Assembly: GCA_034769895.1 (NCBI GenBank)
Contig: CM068371.1
Coordinates: 401,651,469 to 401,715,468 of the forward strand
Reading direction: 5' to 3'
Length of the DNA stretch: 64,000 nucleotides
Source: Magicicada septendecula
Lineage: Eukaryota; Arthropoda; Insecta; Hemiptera; Cicadidae
Shown: in pieces, positions 19,555 to 33,103 of the stretch
Numbering within the stretch: position 1 is the stretch's first letter
How the letters are laid out: each line of letters starts with the position of its first letter
Program-made: the position numbers and the translations under genes
Notes under the pieces: model-generated
Databases searched by the model: none
What the model saw: the letters and a program-made list of their open reading frames with translations, nothing else
What the model was told of the DNA's origin: nothing

Positions 19555-22500
19555 TCGGGTTTGCAATCTCGCAGACTTTATTTTCCCGCGGGAAATTAGC
19601 CATTCCCGCGGGATCCCGCAGTATTTCCATAAAATTTTTCATTCATGCAAATTTAAAGGTAATAAGAGAGCCATAATCTTCTATTATTTTTATTTAATCA
19701 AATCCAACATAAGCCTTTCTTTGTATGTGACAAATAATCAAAAATTCAAACATAGAATCATTTTTATATAATATGAAGTTATAAACTTATTGTAACTAAT
19801 TTACTTAAGAGATCGTTTGTAACTATTATTTACTTAACGTAGGAAATTATTAGTCCTCCTGGTCCTGTTTAACCAGTCTAAAATAAATCAAAACGCTGTA
19901 TAATCTCCAATCAACTAAACAAAATAGTTCCATACCGGTAACATATAATGGGTACGTATTAAGTTACGTGAGTTACATAAAACTAAATCACAAAATATCT
20001 TTACAACAAAAATAAAAAAAGTTATATCTTTTTCTGAAAATAAGAGCGCAAAAAACATATAGTGTCTTAATGTTTTATCCCCCAGCCTACTTCTTATAGA
20101 ACTGCAGATATATTCGGCTGCAGAAAAAGCCCTTTCTGCTTCTACGCTTGTAGGACTTATAGTGTTCAAATAATCATGAACAAGAGATAAGTATTTGCCT
20201 TTTATTCCACTACATTCATATTCAGTCATCTCAGTCGTAATATTTTTTTTTTTTCAAAATTTTTACCTCTCATCCATATTTACGCTGCAAGTATCATTTT
20301 TTCTTTATTTAATTGCATTTCTAATTCTTCTTGAAGCGATAAATTTACTTCTATGTTACTTTCTTCATCTTCTGAACTTTCAGACTTATCAGCCCTATCA
20401 TCTATATTTTTGTCCAAAGTCAACATTCTCTCACAAATCTTTTTAATTTCGAGACGAACACAACTCTTTTTAGGAACTGGAAATGTGTGTCATCTGGGGT
20501 GTTTAGATAGCTCGCGTACTTCTTTGGATTATGAAGGTAGAGAATTATTCCAGACAAAACGATCCGACGCTCTTTGATTCTTACTCGAAGAGCAGTGGCT
20601 AGATCAGCGTTCACTTCACCTTGTTGCTTATCCAACTTTTCCAATATGAATCGAAGAGTTGTATCAGCCGTTAAAAGCGTCGAATCTCTTCTGCACAAGA
20701 CTTCAACGCCCAGTTTAACCGGCTGCAAACTAAGAGTCAATTCCTTGAGCTTGGTCCATTCTTCGTCGGAGAATTTTATCTCAGTTCCTTCGTCAATTAA
20801 AGCTTTGCTTATGCACCCTTTGAGAACGTGAAAACGCTCCAACATATTATACAGGCTACTCCACCTGGTCTTGCAGTCTAGGATTAAGCTCAGTTCTTTT
20901 CCGAGGTCTTCTCGTACGTATTTCTGCAAGCAAGCATCTTTAGTTGGAGATTTTTTTAAAATCTTTACAACCCTTCTCACTTTATTAATAAGATCTTTGT
21001 AACTGGGTTTCAGTTCTGCGGGAGACTGCTCTAAATGAGTAACAGTCAAGACCTGCTCCTCACTTGTCTCATCATCGCTTGTATCATCATCATCTGAGTA
21101 ATCAGGTGCGGCTACTTCTTCATTTTGAAGTAAATGGCATACTTCCGATTCCGATTCCTTGCTAGGTACATTTTTTTTTGTATAAAGTATCAACAACTGC
21201 AAGTTGAATACCATGTGCGAAACATAGTTGTTGGTAGCAAGGCATCAATCTGCCAACTTTCTTCATGACACTCGCACCGTCAGTAGAAATTCCGATAATA
21301 TCAGTATCAAGATGGAGACCAAATTTCTCTAAACGTATTTTGACTAAATCGATGCACTGTTCTGCGTTGCAAGAGCCGTGGATTCGAATCAACCCGAGAT
21401 TAAAATGTGTCCCCATATGATGTACATTTACGTTCAAATATCTTCGATTTTTTATAGACGTCCATTCGTCGAATGTCAAAGAAAATTTTTGTCCACGTAT
21501 TTTTAAGATTTTGTAGTTTCGTAATGATGTCAGCTTTAACTGTTTCTGAGAAATTTTCAACAATCGATTTAATAGTATTAGGAGATGAAGGTAGACTAAA
21601 TCCGCTTTTCGAAAATATATATCTTAAATCTTCAGAAGTGCAGAGACAGTTGAAAGATAGGCCGTCTTTTGCCACCATTCTAGATATCATATACTCTTCA
21701 GAGTGCTCTTTGATTAAATAGGTATCAATACTATTAATTGTTTTGCCCTTTTTCTTTGGTATATTTGGATCTTCGACATCACATCGACGATCTACCATTT
21801 TTATTGAGTCATCTTTTGAAGTTGATGGTCGTGGTTGTACGGATGTTGAGTTCTAGAAGTTTCTAAATCTATGCAATGTTTAGACTTCAAAATAATGATA
21901 CTTCAAACCTTTCGTCGATCGTTGACTTATTTTCAAAATGTTATTGCACACAGAACATCCTCGCACTTTCACCTGTTTTTACGAAATAATTCCAAATATC
22001 TTTCTCACGTTTACCTGCTTCCTTTGACATGTTTGGCTATTTGTACCTGTAGAATAAGACGTCAAAATTAAAAAAAAATTGCGTAACATTCATATCCTTA
22101 CGTAAAATTAATTTAATAAAAAAATAGGAACACTTAAGTTGAAGAAAGATGGGGTTATGTGTGTTAGGTTAAGCGTATGAATTTGCGAATATATACTACA
22201 GACTACACCAATATTATAGTACAATAAAACTTGTAAACTAATAGTTATATAAGTATAAAATATAAAGTTTTTATTACTTACATAACAAGTAACACAAATC
22301 ACTTTACGACTACGTTCTTTATGTTCGAAAATAAACAACGAACGAGCGAGATTTGTTTGAATGATTCACTAGACCGGCGCCGGCGAGCAAATGACTGAAA
22401 CAAACTACTGTACTCGCTCAATCGATTCATTTGTTCGATACAGGCACGGTGGAAGGGAGAGGTACATGCGAAACTGTCGCGACACGTGAAGCGCGCTAGT

Positions 22501-22613
22501 GACGTCCGAGCTACATCGATGGATGGATGTATAAGTACAAATTTATTGTTCAAAAAATTCCGCGCGGATCCCGCGGGAATGCGGAATCTCACATTGCGGG
22601 ATTGCAAACCTTA
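19555..22613 (-). mobile_element. hAT DNA transposon, 3059 bp
   Basis: Complete in its ends but defective in its gene. The left terminus is TCGGGTTTGCAATCTCGCAG; the right terminus, read inwards, is TAAGGTTTGCAATCCCGCAA. Both are followed by GC-rich subterminal palindromes built on CCCGCGGGA (19587-19619 and 22559-22580), likely transposase-binding sites. It is flanked by exact 8-bp duplications GTGACAGC. The transposase is on the minus strand and broken by frameshifts. Inserted 27 bp from the mariner remnant end. Confidence 0.92.
19915..22030 (-). pseudogene. hAT transposase, frameshifted
   Basis: Cut-and-paste transposase gene spread over at least five frames. Order from the N-terminus: a BED-type zinc finger from the ATG at 22030 (KREKDIWNYFVKTGESA, then CSVC and LKYHYFEV after a frameshift); a linker frame 21400-21798; the RNase H-like core 21162-21563 with TFDEWTS (first Asp), GISTDGASVM (second Asp) and CFAHGIQLAVVD; frame 20420-21214 with DCKTRWSSLYNMLERFH; an acidic stretch near 20290-20420; and the C-terminal dimerisation block 19915-20229 with SPTSVEAERAFSAAEYI, holding the last catalytic Glu. 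All key motifs are visible but no single frame connects them, so it is inactive but not ancient. Confidence 0.9.
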
Positions 22614-22621
22614 GTGACAGC
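22614..22621. repeat. Target-site duplication of the hAT element, right
   Basis: GTGACAGC, the partner of 19547-19554. Confidence 0.92.
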
Positions 22622-23447
22622 TTTTATATACAATTGAAATTCGTAGAGCACTTCGGAACACCATGTTTAAAACTCCCCCCGCGGAGTGCTATGATTAGCG
22701 GCAATTAAACTTATAGCGTTGCTTATAATTAATTTATGATTGATGTAATTAATAATACTTTACAACAGAAAAGTAAGTGTGGAGGTTTTCCTAGTTATTC
22801 AGCTACGAGGTGTAGCGGAGATACATATTTGTTTTCCTTAGTCCAGTGGATGCGGTTTAGCTCCCAAATCGCGAGGTCTTTCGGTTGAATTCATTAAACA
22901 GCTCCCTAATGTATATATTAGGCTAAGTGATTAAAGGCTATTAACAAAAATAAACGGAATGAAATCTCTCAAATCTGAGCTTTGCAGATGGTATTGTTGT
23001 TTGTAGTCTAGCCGTCACGGAGGAGGCGATTAACGAGCTCGTTCGGGAAAAATGTGTGGAAGTTTTCGCTAATATAAATATGGGAAACAAGTGTATAATT
23101 CTTAAACTATCTCAAGGCTACTTCGTGATTAGATAAAAGTTGATAGATAATAATGGTAAGGATTTTATAACTGCATACGAAGTGAAATAGTTGGATGAAG
23201 TGGTAACAGACAGTGAAATACAGAAATTTCAGTTGAATAAGATCAGAGTGGGCTGTTTTTCCAAAGAGAAATAATAGCTGTTTTTCTATAATACCATGAA
23301 GAAAAATAAAAGCGCTGTATTTGGGAAGGGAAGTTTGCAACCACTTAAAAGTAGAAACATGATCAGTGAACGCAAAAAAAATTAAAATGGAAGCTAGACA
23401 GTACAATATGTAAATTGTTACACAGTCTAACTAGAATACATCATACC
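22622..23447. other. No gene seen
   Basis: AT-rich spacer. A 99-codon minus-strand frame (23107-23406) has no recognisable domain and lacks support. Confidence 0.4.
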
Positions 23448-23570
23448 ATTAAAAAGAATTAAGGAAATGAAATTGAAACGGGCAGGTCATTTTGGGGTGT
23501 AGAAGGAAGAGGGTAATGAAGGTTGGAGGCTGAAAGAGGTTAAGAGAACCTGGAAGTATGTCCTGTACCA
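23448..23570 (+). mobile_element. Possible LINE C-terminal scrap
   Basis: Conceptual translation RIKEMKLKRAGHFGV followed by a stop and LKEVKRTWKYVL resembles the LINE tail pattern RIKEMKLKWAGHVARM..R. Too short to be certain. Confidence 0.35.
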
Positions 23571-24500
23571 GCAGCAAGATGCACATTCTCCTAAACTATT
23601 AGCTTATTTTTTCATGTAGCTTATTACATGTTTTAAACAGTTTGTAGCATAGAGATTTGAATATATTTGCATTTTTTAGAAGATATTAATTTTTGGTACC
23701 AGAAGGATTAATAACATTTGTTTCACTCTTTTTCTTATAACATAAAATCTGCAAGAACTGAGATACGCGAAATCCAATGGTGCAACGCATAATTCTGTAT
23801 TAAATACAAGCGTGTAACATTTTAGCTTTTTATAAAATGTTCTTTATATATAAAAAAAAGTAAACTTAAACCGTAGAATGGGCTGTTAGAGGTCTCATGT
23901 AGTTATGGGTTGTTAGGCATTGTCTCCTGTAGTTTTTACGTTTCTTCTTTCATTGTTTATCTGACTAGTATCCTACACTCATGTTTTCTTTGAATATTCC
24001 TCTTCCCCCATTGTGTAAGAGGGAATTATTTTCCAGGCGTTATTCCCAGTTCTCTGAAGACTACATACATACATACACACATACTACAACGTTAAGTATT
24101 TGTGAAACCCCCAACTTCTTGTGAGCCATTTATTTTGCAACATTACTTATGCTATAAAATTATGACAGGTGTAATCGTAATAATAATAACACAACGTGAA
24201 ATGGTTTAGAATCATTTAAAAATTCATTAGTTAAAAATGTTCTGTTCTGTTGCGATTTAAAAATAATATTATTCGCATGTGTGTAGCCGTAGCACACATG
24301 TAGTTATTAACATATAAGTAATAATCTCGTATTACACATAGAACATAATATACACTCTTATACTACAATAAACATTTGTTATTATATAATATTGCTCTCG
24401 ACTTGCTCATTACTGTGATAACTATTAGATTATCTAATCTCTTCTTAATAATCTATTTTCTTTTTATTATATTGCATATGCATTGCTTTGTTTTCTAATA

Positions 24501-24628
24501 AAAATTTACTATTTACTTTATATTAATTTAAGTATCACTGATTAAATTATTTATTGAAGATTATAAAATTTACTATTTATTTTATATTATTTTAAATATC
24601 ATTGATTAAATTATTTCTCAAAATTATA
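24501..24628. repeat. Diverged 64-bp tandem duplication
   Basis: AAAATTTACTATTTA begins at 24501 and again at 24565, and both copies continue through a shared GATTAAATTATTT. Several substitutions separate the two. Confidence 0.7.
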
Positions 24629-25795
24629 CTTTCATGTGTTTAAACATTACTCTAAAACTACTATACAAATAAACATTTACATTTCCAAAAATTATTAACT
24701 CATCTTTGAATTATATTGTCTTTCTTTTTACATAGTTAATTGTCTTTACGTGAGTCTTTTTGTTTTTACAAATACATGGTTTTGTTTCACCTTATTTGTC
24801 GTGGTAATACTGAGCGTACCCTCTTCGATCCTAAGTCCTCGATCCTGGATGCTCCTCTGTAGTCGTGTAGTCCTGGAGTCCTTGATCCTCGTCCTTCAGA
24901 TCCTCTCCGCAGTCCGTTGCCTCGTTCCGTACGCTGGACTCTATTCCATGTACTTGGCTGCTCCCTCATATCCCGTCATGGCCTCAGGTTGCAGGTGCTC
25001 TCACGAAAGTTATGAGTAGTCGTGAAGAACCTCCGGCTGCTACTGTGGTTGATAGAAAAAGGGTTGTTGTCGTTGGGCAGAGCCTCCGGCTGCCACGGTA
25101 CTTGTACGAGAAAGAGAAATAAGTTAGCGCGTCTCGAGTATTTATACCCTAGGGCGCAAAAATCATGTTTCGACAATATTCTGCAGGTCTCAGTCTGTCG
25201 TTGGCGTCCCTTTCTAAACACGATTATTTTCACATTTATTTCGCTTGTCTTCGCATCATGCGAAGTCTTTTGCAAATTACCCGATATTCATCTTGTCGGT
25301 AATTTTTATGTGTTCACTGTGTATAAACCGTTTTTCCTATCTTAATTAATATAAGTTTTATTTATATTTATTTTCACTATAATCGCACTTTTTATTATTT
25401 TCGCACTATTTTTTGTACACATGTGCGTCTTTATTTTATACACACTGTGGCGTGTTTGATTTTGTGATATTATGCACACACTCTTTACAATTTAAATAAT
25501 TCATATAATTAATAGCGTTCATTTAGGGGTGACTCTTTACAAGAATCAACTGGTCACACACACATACACACGCGCGCGCGCGTAAAATACACGTGTACAC
25601 ACAGACACAGCTGCGTGGCGTGATAAACCTGTACAAGCATGAAATTTGGTTGTTCCTTTTACAGTTCAGATTGAAAGCTGAATTATTATTACTAACAATA
25701 TGAATTATTTATTTAATTATATTAATTATCTTAATTAATTGTGCAATGCACAGTACTCTATAAATTTGTACTGTTGCAATACATACATGCATTCT
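24629..25795 (-). other. Spacer with an LTR- or promoter-like segment
   Basis: No gene recognised. On the minus strand GGGTATAAATACTCGAG (about 25133-25149) is a good TATA-box match, followed by CAAGTACC and a repeated CAGCCGGAGG. This is similar in style to the solo-LTR candidate at 43072-43391, which also has GTATAAATAC and AAGTACC. A TC-rich patch lies at 24820-24910, and an alternating CA/CG tract at 25555-25592. An LTR is possible, but I find no matching ends. Confidence 0.3.
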
Positions 25796-25799
25796 TGGC

Positions 25800-26668
25800 T
25801 CTATAGCCCAGATCGAGCCTCCACACAGTCCAAAAGAAATTGTCTCCACTTATTCCTGTCCTCAGCCATCCGCCACCAATTCACGGCGCCCAGCTTCCTC
25901 GCATCACTGCCGACCTGATCCAACCATCTGTTCTTCGGTCTTCCAAACTTCGTTTTCCTATTGGCTTGTGTTTCATAATTCTTTTCGCCGTACGTTCGTC
26001 ATCCATTCTCTGTACGTGTCGTGCCCATCTTAGTCTATTAATTTTGGTAAATCGGACAACTGTAATGTTATTGCACTTAGCAAATAATTCATTATTATTT
26101 CTCTTTCTCCAAACTCCGTCCTGTTGAATTGGCCCATAAATCCTTGTCGGAATCTTCCTTTCAAACGCAGCCAACTTCAGTTCGTCAATTTTCTTGAGTA
26201 CCCAACACTCAGAGTCATATGTCAATACAGGCCTTACCAGTCTCTTATAAAGCGTGGCTTTTGTTTCTGTGGTTAATAGTCTTGATTTAAAATGTTTATT
26301 CAGCCCGATAGCAGCCCGATTTTTTCAGCTTCTATTAGCAGCCAAAATTCTTCTTTCAATTTCTTTTGTGCAGTTATTCTCAGCATCGACATATGTCCCC
26401 AGAAATACGAAGCCTTTTACTCTTTCAAAATTATAGTCATCTGTTAGTATATTTGAAATATTATCATTATTACTTCCCACACCCATAAACTTTGTTTTAT
26501 TTTCATTTATAACAAGCCCCATACTCTTAGCCGATGATTCAAGTACTTTAAAGGCATTCTTCAGATTATTTTATTTTGGCTGATAATATCTATATTGTCT
26601 GTATATGCTAGGAGCTGGACTCCTTTATTAAAAATATGTCCTTCTATTTTTATTCCAGAGTCTCGTTC
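25800..26668 (-). mobile_element. LINE 3' fragment with RT catalytic region
   Basis: 5'-truncated RTE-like LINE. From the 5' side: FRERDSGIKIEGHIFNKGVQ, then LLAYTDNIDII, a degraded YADD catalytic motif in which Asp-Asp has become Asp-Asn; MGLVINENKTKFMGV; FVFLGTYVDAENN; TYDSECWVLKK; RLRWARHVQRMDDERTAKRI; and finally WRMAEDRNKWRQFLLDCVEA before a stop near 25805. Several frames are used. It lacks the endonuclease and the front of RT. Confidence 0.85.
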
Positions 26669-29600
26669 TCTGAAGACTACACACTAAAGAACGTTACCTC
26701 TGTTATAAGTGGTAGTGGTATCAGGCAGTGCCTAAACACGTAATATATTTATCTTCTGTGCAGATCATGTTGTCCACGCTCTCATTTAAATGTGCTTTAC
26801 CGCCTTGGAAGCATTTCTTTTGTTTGAAACGAATCTCTGAAAACTGGCTTCATAGTCTCCATGATGGCTTGTGGTAGATTGTGTTGCCATTTTTATGACG
26901 TGATCAGATGCCTAATGCATATTACATTTACTCCATGAGTCCGGTCGCTTTGGACACAGACCATGTCATGCATAATATACATGACGTGACACGCCCAGTT
27001 ATTGGATGGGCGAGATAATCATGCCATTTTATATAGAATAATCTATATATTTCTAATTCATAAAACTCTAAAAATATATTTTCCATCATTTTCCACGTCC
27101 AGAGGTGGATGAAACGATGACCAGGCTGAGTACTGGAAAATGACTTTAGAGGCATTCTCTAAGCAATGGGGAGATTAGTGCTAATGAGGATATTATTTAA
27201 TACGTGACTGTATGTAGGCGTAATGGGACGCCAGTAGCGTGACGTCCATGTAACCGCAGTTGCCGGCGGCAACAGTACTGGAAATAAGATAAAATTATAT
27301 TAATTATTTCACAGAATAAATCCGAAGTAGTGAAACTTGAAGAAAAGGGCAGCATTGCTTTCGAACTGGTGGGCACTTGCACCGTCTTGTGTTGCCGGCT
27401 CGGACGTCGGCAATGCTTTACTGCGTACGGTCATTGACCTCGTAGTAGTTGTCACTGTACAGATTGTGGAGGGGGGGACATTCGTCCGCCCAATGTGTTG
27501 CCGCTGTATAAACCGGCAAAACGCTCAGTTAAGACCTATGTTCGTTTTCGGAACTGATGAGCAGCAGTTACTAGTACCTGTTTGTGTTTTGATCGTTTAG
27601 TCATGTGTTTCTCTGTCTTTATTATTTTTAATTCGATTATTTGTGTTCTGGTTTATTATGTGTAAGCATAATGAGTCAGATCCCGTTGAACCGGGGCCCT
27701 CTTCTTCTCCCAGCGAATGATAGAAAATGCTCTAAAAAGAACACTTGGTACAAGAAACAATTCGAATTAAATATGTTTAGGTCAAGTTTTAGGCCTATCA
27801 CAACCGGCAACTGGTGTTATGTACCCACCCCACGCCACTGCGGGACGCATTCAATTGAGTTCAAGAATTTTAAGGTAGTTCATGGTAAATAAATTGTTTG
27901 GAATAACGTATGGAGTGAGTTGCGAATGAGTCAGGAATGCTGTTTTAAGGTGTGTATCTCCTTTGTTAGGAGTTTTTTAGAGAATTTATTGGTCATAACA
28001 TTTTGTCCCGTCACGTTCAATTTGTAATTATCACGTAATTGTTAATGTGTTTGTCGGATGTAGTAAAATTCTCAGCAGTCAGATTGTAAGCTGTTATTGT
28101 AATGTACCCATTGATATAAAGCCATTCAGTTCTGTTTTAAGTCTGCTCAATTTGACGTATTAGATTAGTTGTTATTTCCCAGTTAGACATTTACCCTATA
28201 TAAAACGTTTATATGCCGGTTAATTTAGTGTGGAAGCGTGGAGATAGAATGGAACACAGTATGCCTTTGGGTAGTCGCGAATCTTATCGATATTTTACGT
28301 TTAGTATAATCCGTACCAGTTTGTTACAGGTTGAATGATTTTCTATGTGTACGTTGCGCCGTTTGATGAATAATCCGTACCACATGAACTAATATAACAA
28401 ATGTGATAGGATTTAGTGGCTGTAGTATAATATATTACAGTACATTATGTAATAGTGTTTTTTTTTTTTTTGTGGGGGGAGATTGGATAAGTTCGGTGGA
28501 CAGCTGTACTAGAGTCCCGTTGCCACAAGAGTCTGTGTGTGTGACGTATTTGTTACCTTCCCTTTGAAAAATAATGACAACCGAGCAAGTTGAATGTTTC
28601 ATTAACAAATGTCTTTCCTTCGCCGGCTGGGATGAGTTTTTGAATTGTAGCACCCCTTTCCTCGAAAACATACACTTGTGTCAGAGATACAAATTCTCTG
28701 ATCTCTTACGGTATTCGGATCAAACGTTTGTTGCAGAGAACTAGTGCCAACGTAAAGTGATGAAGACCCACTCTAGGAAAGGAATGTAACAAGTTGCATC
28801 ATATTCAGAGTTTATAAGACCAACTTGGCGAATAGTGCAGTTAGCCCTTGTGCGACTGAATCGTGAGCAAGAAGTGAGTCTAAATTGAGCAACGTCGGAA
28901 TGAATTACCTATTATCGAAAAAGTCAGTGTCCCAGGACTACGGTGAGTGTCTTCGAGTTTAGGCAAAGAACGGAAGGTTTAATTGGCTCTGTAGCGGAGG
29001 GTAGAAGGTCTAAACGATATGCTCGAGCAGTGTCGGCTCAAGGGAATCTTCACCGCAGGAAAAGTAGCGCGCGCGCGCACGCACACACACACACAGAGGA
29101 AGCTATGGGATGAAGAAGTAACTAAGATGTAAAACGCTGAGTTATTAATCCCCGTTTTCATGTGAAGAATGAGCGTATCCATCTATATAAGCATAAGTGT
29201 CATAGATTTTTTTTCTTGTATGTGAAACATAAAGGAGGAAGAAAAAGTCTAAAAGAAAGAATTTATTGCAGGGAGGCAGGCAGGCTAGACGGCTTGCCCA
29301 GGCTGGCGGGCATGCGGTATAAAATAGAACAGATACACACACACGCACACACACAGCAGGAAGTTGAGAGCATGGTTAATGTCCCCTATCACGCCACGCC
29401 ACGCACTCTCTTGTATTGTATCGGGATATTTTTGTCGCCGATTGGTAACGCTTGTTACGGAAACGCAAATATCTTGGGTGAACGAGAGACGAGTTTTAGT
29501 GAAGACAACTTTTACTCTGATGATAGTAGTACAGAGAATGTTTTATTGTTTCCGGGCTCTCTTAAATGTTTTTAAAATGTTAATAACATTGAAGGTGTAA

Positions 29601-30082
29601 AGAAAGTAGATGAAACGAACTGTGTGTGTGGGGGGGGGGGGGGGAGAACGGATGAGTATGTGTAACTTTTGAAGAAAATAACTGTGAATAGAACTCACAG
29701 CGTATACATTATTTCTTATTAATCATTTGGTTCTCATAGCACTTATTTAACATATTTCTTATTATCCGAGTATCCTTATATATTGTATTCTTATATGCTT
29801 CACGTCTCATAGTCGTTCCGAGCCAGATAAGCTGGGTATTGACAGTGAATCGTTCCTTGCGCAGTCATCGTCAGTCCTTTTTGATGACAACAGTAAATTA
29901 GTAACGTTTCGTAGTGAATTAAGTTTGTGTTTATAGAGTTTGAATACTTTTCAAGTAATAAATTAAATTTGAATTGGACGTAATTATACACGAAATAAAA
30001 AAAAAAAACAGTTGGCAACACAGCTTTTAGAAAACCTTAACGTGTATTTAAAGATTACTGCACTAATCTATGACAAATGTTA
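26669..30082. other. No gene seen; simple repeats
   Basis: Longer open frames here (for example 27337-27600 and 29162-29575) show no domain and no codon-like character I can support. Simple repeats include a GC/AC alternating tract at 29067-29095, AC-rich tracts near 29335-29355 and a run of 15 G at 29630-29644 after a GT tract. A TAGGCCTA lies at 27790-27797. Confidence 0.4.
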
Positions 30083-30377
30083 CATATATTCAGGGCCGGC
30101 GAGAGCGATCACGGGCCCCGGGGATAAACATTTTTGGGCCCCTCCTCAAAGAAAAACTTACCAAAATCATTACTGTTGGATTGTTAATGGTTTAGGATTT
30201 ATTAATTGACCCTACAATTCGTTATTCTTAACTTTAATCGTAAATAAATGGGTTTTACACTGTTAATAAATGGCCAGAACAAGATATGTGAAAGGCCGTT
30301 ATGCGCTGGGCCCGCTTCGGGACCCCGGGCCCCGGGGCTCTGGCCCCCTGCCCCCCCTCGACGGCCCTGCATATATT
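30083..30377. mobile_element. hAT-type MITE with 8-bp target duplication
   Basis: 279-bp element (30091-30369) with ends CAGGGCCGGCGAGAG and, read inwards from the right, CAGGGCCGTCGAGGGG. Exact 8-bp duplications CATATATT lie at 30083-30090 and 30370-30377. The ends are rich in GGGCCC and CCCCGGGG blocks, and the middle is non-coding. Its ends differ from those of the hAT element at 19555, so a different hAT family must have moved it. Confidence 0.9.
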
Positions 30378-33070
30378 ATAACCCACCACTCTGATAGCGT
30401 TGAGGTATAATATATAGGTAAATTCGTTTACTGTTATATTCCACTATTTCCGCCGTTCGCTCTCGCCTCGGCGTCCAAAACTAATGACGTAATTCGGAGC
30501 TGCCAACTGCCTCTCCGTCCGCTTTGCTGTGTTATCGTATCTTTTAATTAAAACAGTAATAATAATGCAAAAATAAAACCAAACAGATGTACTCCTTTAA
30601 TCAATCTTTATTCAAAAGAATTGATCAATTACGTTTCTCGTTTTCTTTATTTTAATACAAATTGTGACAAAATTATGTCGTCTTTGTTCATAAGTTGGTA
30701 GTAACTAATAACTATACTGGAATCAACCACGATAATGATGCTCGTTGTTTTTATTCTGTTAAACAAAATAATCTCAGGGCGTATTCGGTCCGAATATTAT
30801 GGTTAAACAATTAATACAACTCTTAAAATCAAAATACAAACTTTACAAGATAAGGATATAAAAAGGTTTTGATGTTTATAGTGCAAAAGTCAAGTGTGTG
30901 TTGTCCACAGTTATAGGTTATGAACAGTTTTAGATATTTATTAGTTGCCGTTCAGGTTTTTGGTATTCAAAAGGTGTAATAATCAATTTGTGTTATCTTC
31001 AAGTGTTCTTTAGTGTTGGTGTATTATAGTGTATGTGGTTTTTTTATTGTTTAGTTTTCTAAGTGGTTCGTGTGCTCATATGTGGGTGTTGTTGTTAAAT
31101 AAGGTTATAAAATTAAACAGATTCACCCAGATCCTCTTTTTTTATTCGTTTAGGACGAAGATGGGGTCCAAATCTTCTTTAATTCTTCTTCCGGGATTTG
31201 AATTCTTCCGAATTGGTGTCTTGTTGTTCTTGGGTTCCTCTAATGTTCTGCAATAACTGTCCTGATTCGTTTACTATATTTGGTATGGGTTTACTCTATT
31301 TAAAATATAATTAGCTAAGACGTTATAAAAACGCGTCCGTTTTCAATGATGGTTGTTAAAGAAGTCTCTATTTTATTTATCTGAATTTTCGGTTGCTAAG
31401 GTAAAACTTGAAATCTGGTTGGTTGATTCAGATATACATTGTCATACAAATTCATTATTTTATTGCATGAACTTGGCCAAAACTTGTAAATTAGTATAAC
31501 TTTGTTATACTGATTGAGAATTTAAAACTAATAGCATCATTATTTTGGTCTTAACACTTGTGACACATAGACACCAAACATGCCTATTTTTGATTAAGAA
31601 ATTCTGATGTTACATTTTTGCTATTCGAATTTTCTTAAATAATTTAAAACTGATTATTTCGATTCCATATTTACTGTGTATACTACTAATTATAAACCTA
31701 TCCATATTACAACATTTGTTTTATAAAATTCTAAATGTATTTCCTAAAATTTACAAAATTCCAAAGTTTTTATAGGTCTAGGTCTTGACATGTTAAATCT
31801 CTATTTTCTGTTATTGTAACACCTATTAACTATGCAACTACCATCAAACTACTCCCTATAACTCTATTAGTATTATTATTTAAAATTACAACAATAATAT
31901 TATTACTGGAACATTATAAAAAACATAATTTACATTTTGTGATCAAACCATCTGTATATGCCTGGTTACATAAATCCTGCATAAGACATACCATCCACTC
32001 ATTACTTAACAAAACTATAAATAACATAAACACAACTTTATTCTTACTTTCAAACATTAAAAGAAAAAGTTTAATCATTTAATAATGATTTTATATCTTT
32101 CTATTTTATAACATTAGGTCCACCATTAATCACACTATTTTAATTGTATGTTTCCATGTATCTATAATGATTGTGTTCTTGTATTATTCAGTTATATTGG
32201 TTAGTTAATATTTTGCTAGTATATTTTTTTTTTACATTCTATTGTGTATTTGGGCCTATTATCCCTCAATTTGTATTTTGATTATTTTTACATTGTAAGA
32301 TACACTTAACAAAACAATTTGTTTACTGATAGTAATGGTCCATAATGCTGTCTGGCTTCGTAAGTATTATTATTGTAATTGGTCGAATTTTATCTCATCA
32401 TCTGGGTAATTTCCATCACTTTACCTAAACATTAATTTGGATACGGTCAGTTATAGTCTAAGTCAGTTTAAATTTGTCATTTGTTCATCTTCACTATCAT
32501 TTTTAAAAGATATGTTTCTTCTTGTTAAGTTTCTTGTCCATGATCTTCATTAAATCTGGTATGTTACAATATGTATATGAATTTGTTAGTCAGAGGTTTG
32601 TTTCAAATATTTATTTGTGCCGTTGTCTTTAAATATAATAACGACAGAGACATTTTTATAAAAAAATGAGAAACTACAAAAGAGACATAAATTAGAGTAA
32701 GTTAATATACGAACTATAGCTTGGAAAAATATTTGATTGTTGTCTGCTTCTCTCCCTTCAGTTTCTTTCCTTGCCGCGTACAGCCGCTTATTTTAGAAGG
32801 CGCTTAAAAGGATTGACGTTGCCGACAAATGAGCGGTTTTGTTCACTCGATTTACAGAATAAATGTTTTCAGTTTTCTAGAAATTATGCCGGTGTTCGGA
32901 TCCGAGAACGTACGGAGAACCGGGTAATCGTGGACAGAAGTCTTAAGTTAGGCATATACGGTTCCCGATAACGACAAACGGCAGCCATTGAGTAACACTG
33001 AACATGTATTATTTGTTGTGTTCACGACAGTGTCGCATTTGCAAAAGTGTCTTCCGTTCCGTCTTTACGC

Positions 33071-33103
<33 letters not shown>

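Noticed and set aside
24750-25345. Paired plus and minus frames of 89-107 codons
   Set aside because: No domain, and low-complexity TC-rich sequence explains the open frames.
29162-29575. 137-codon frame
   Set aside because: Runs through AC-rich simple repeats and has no motif.
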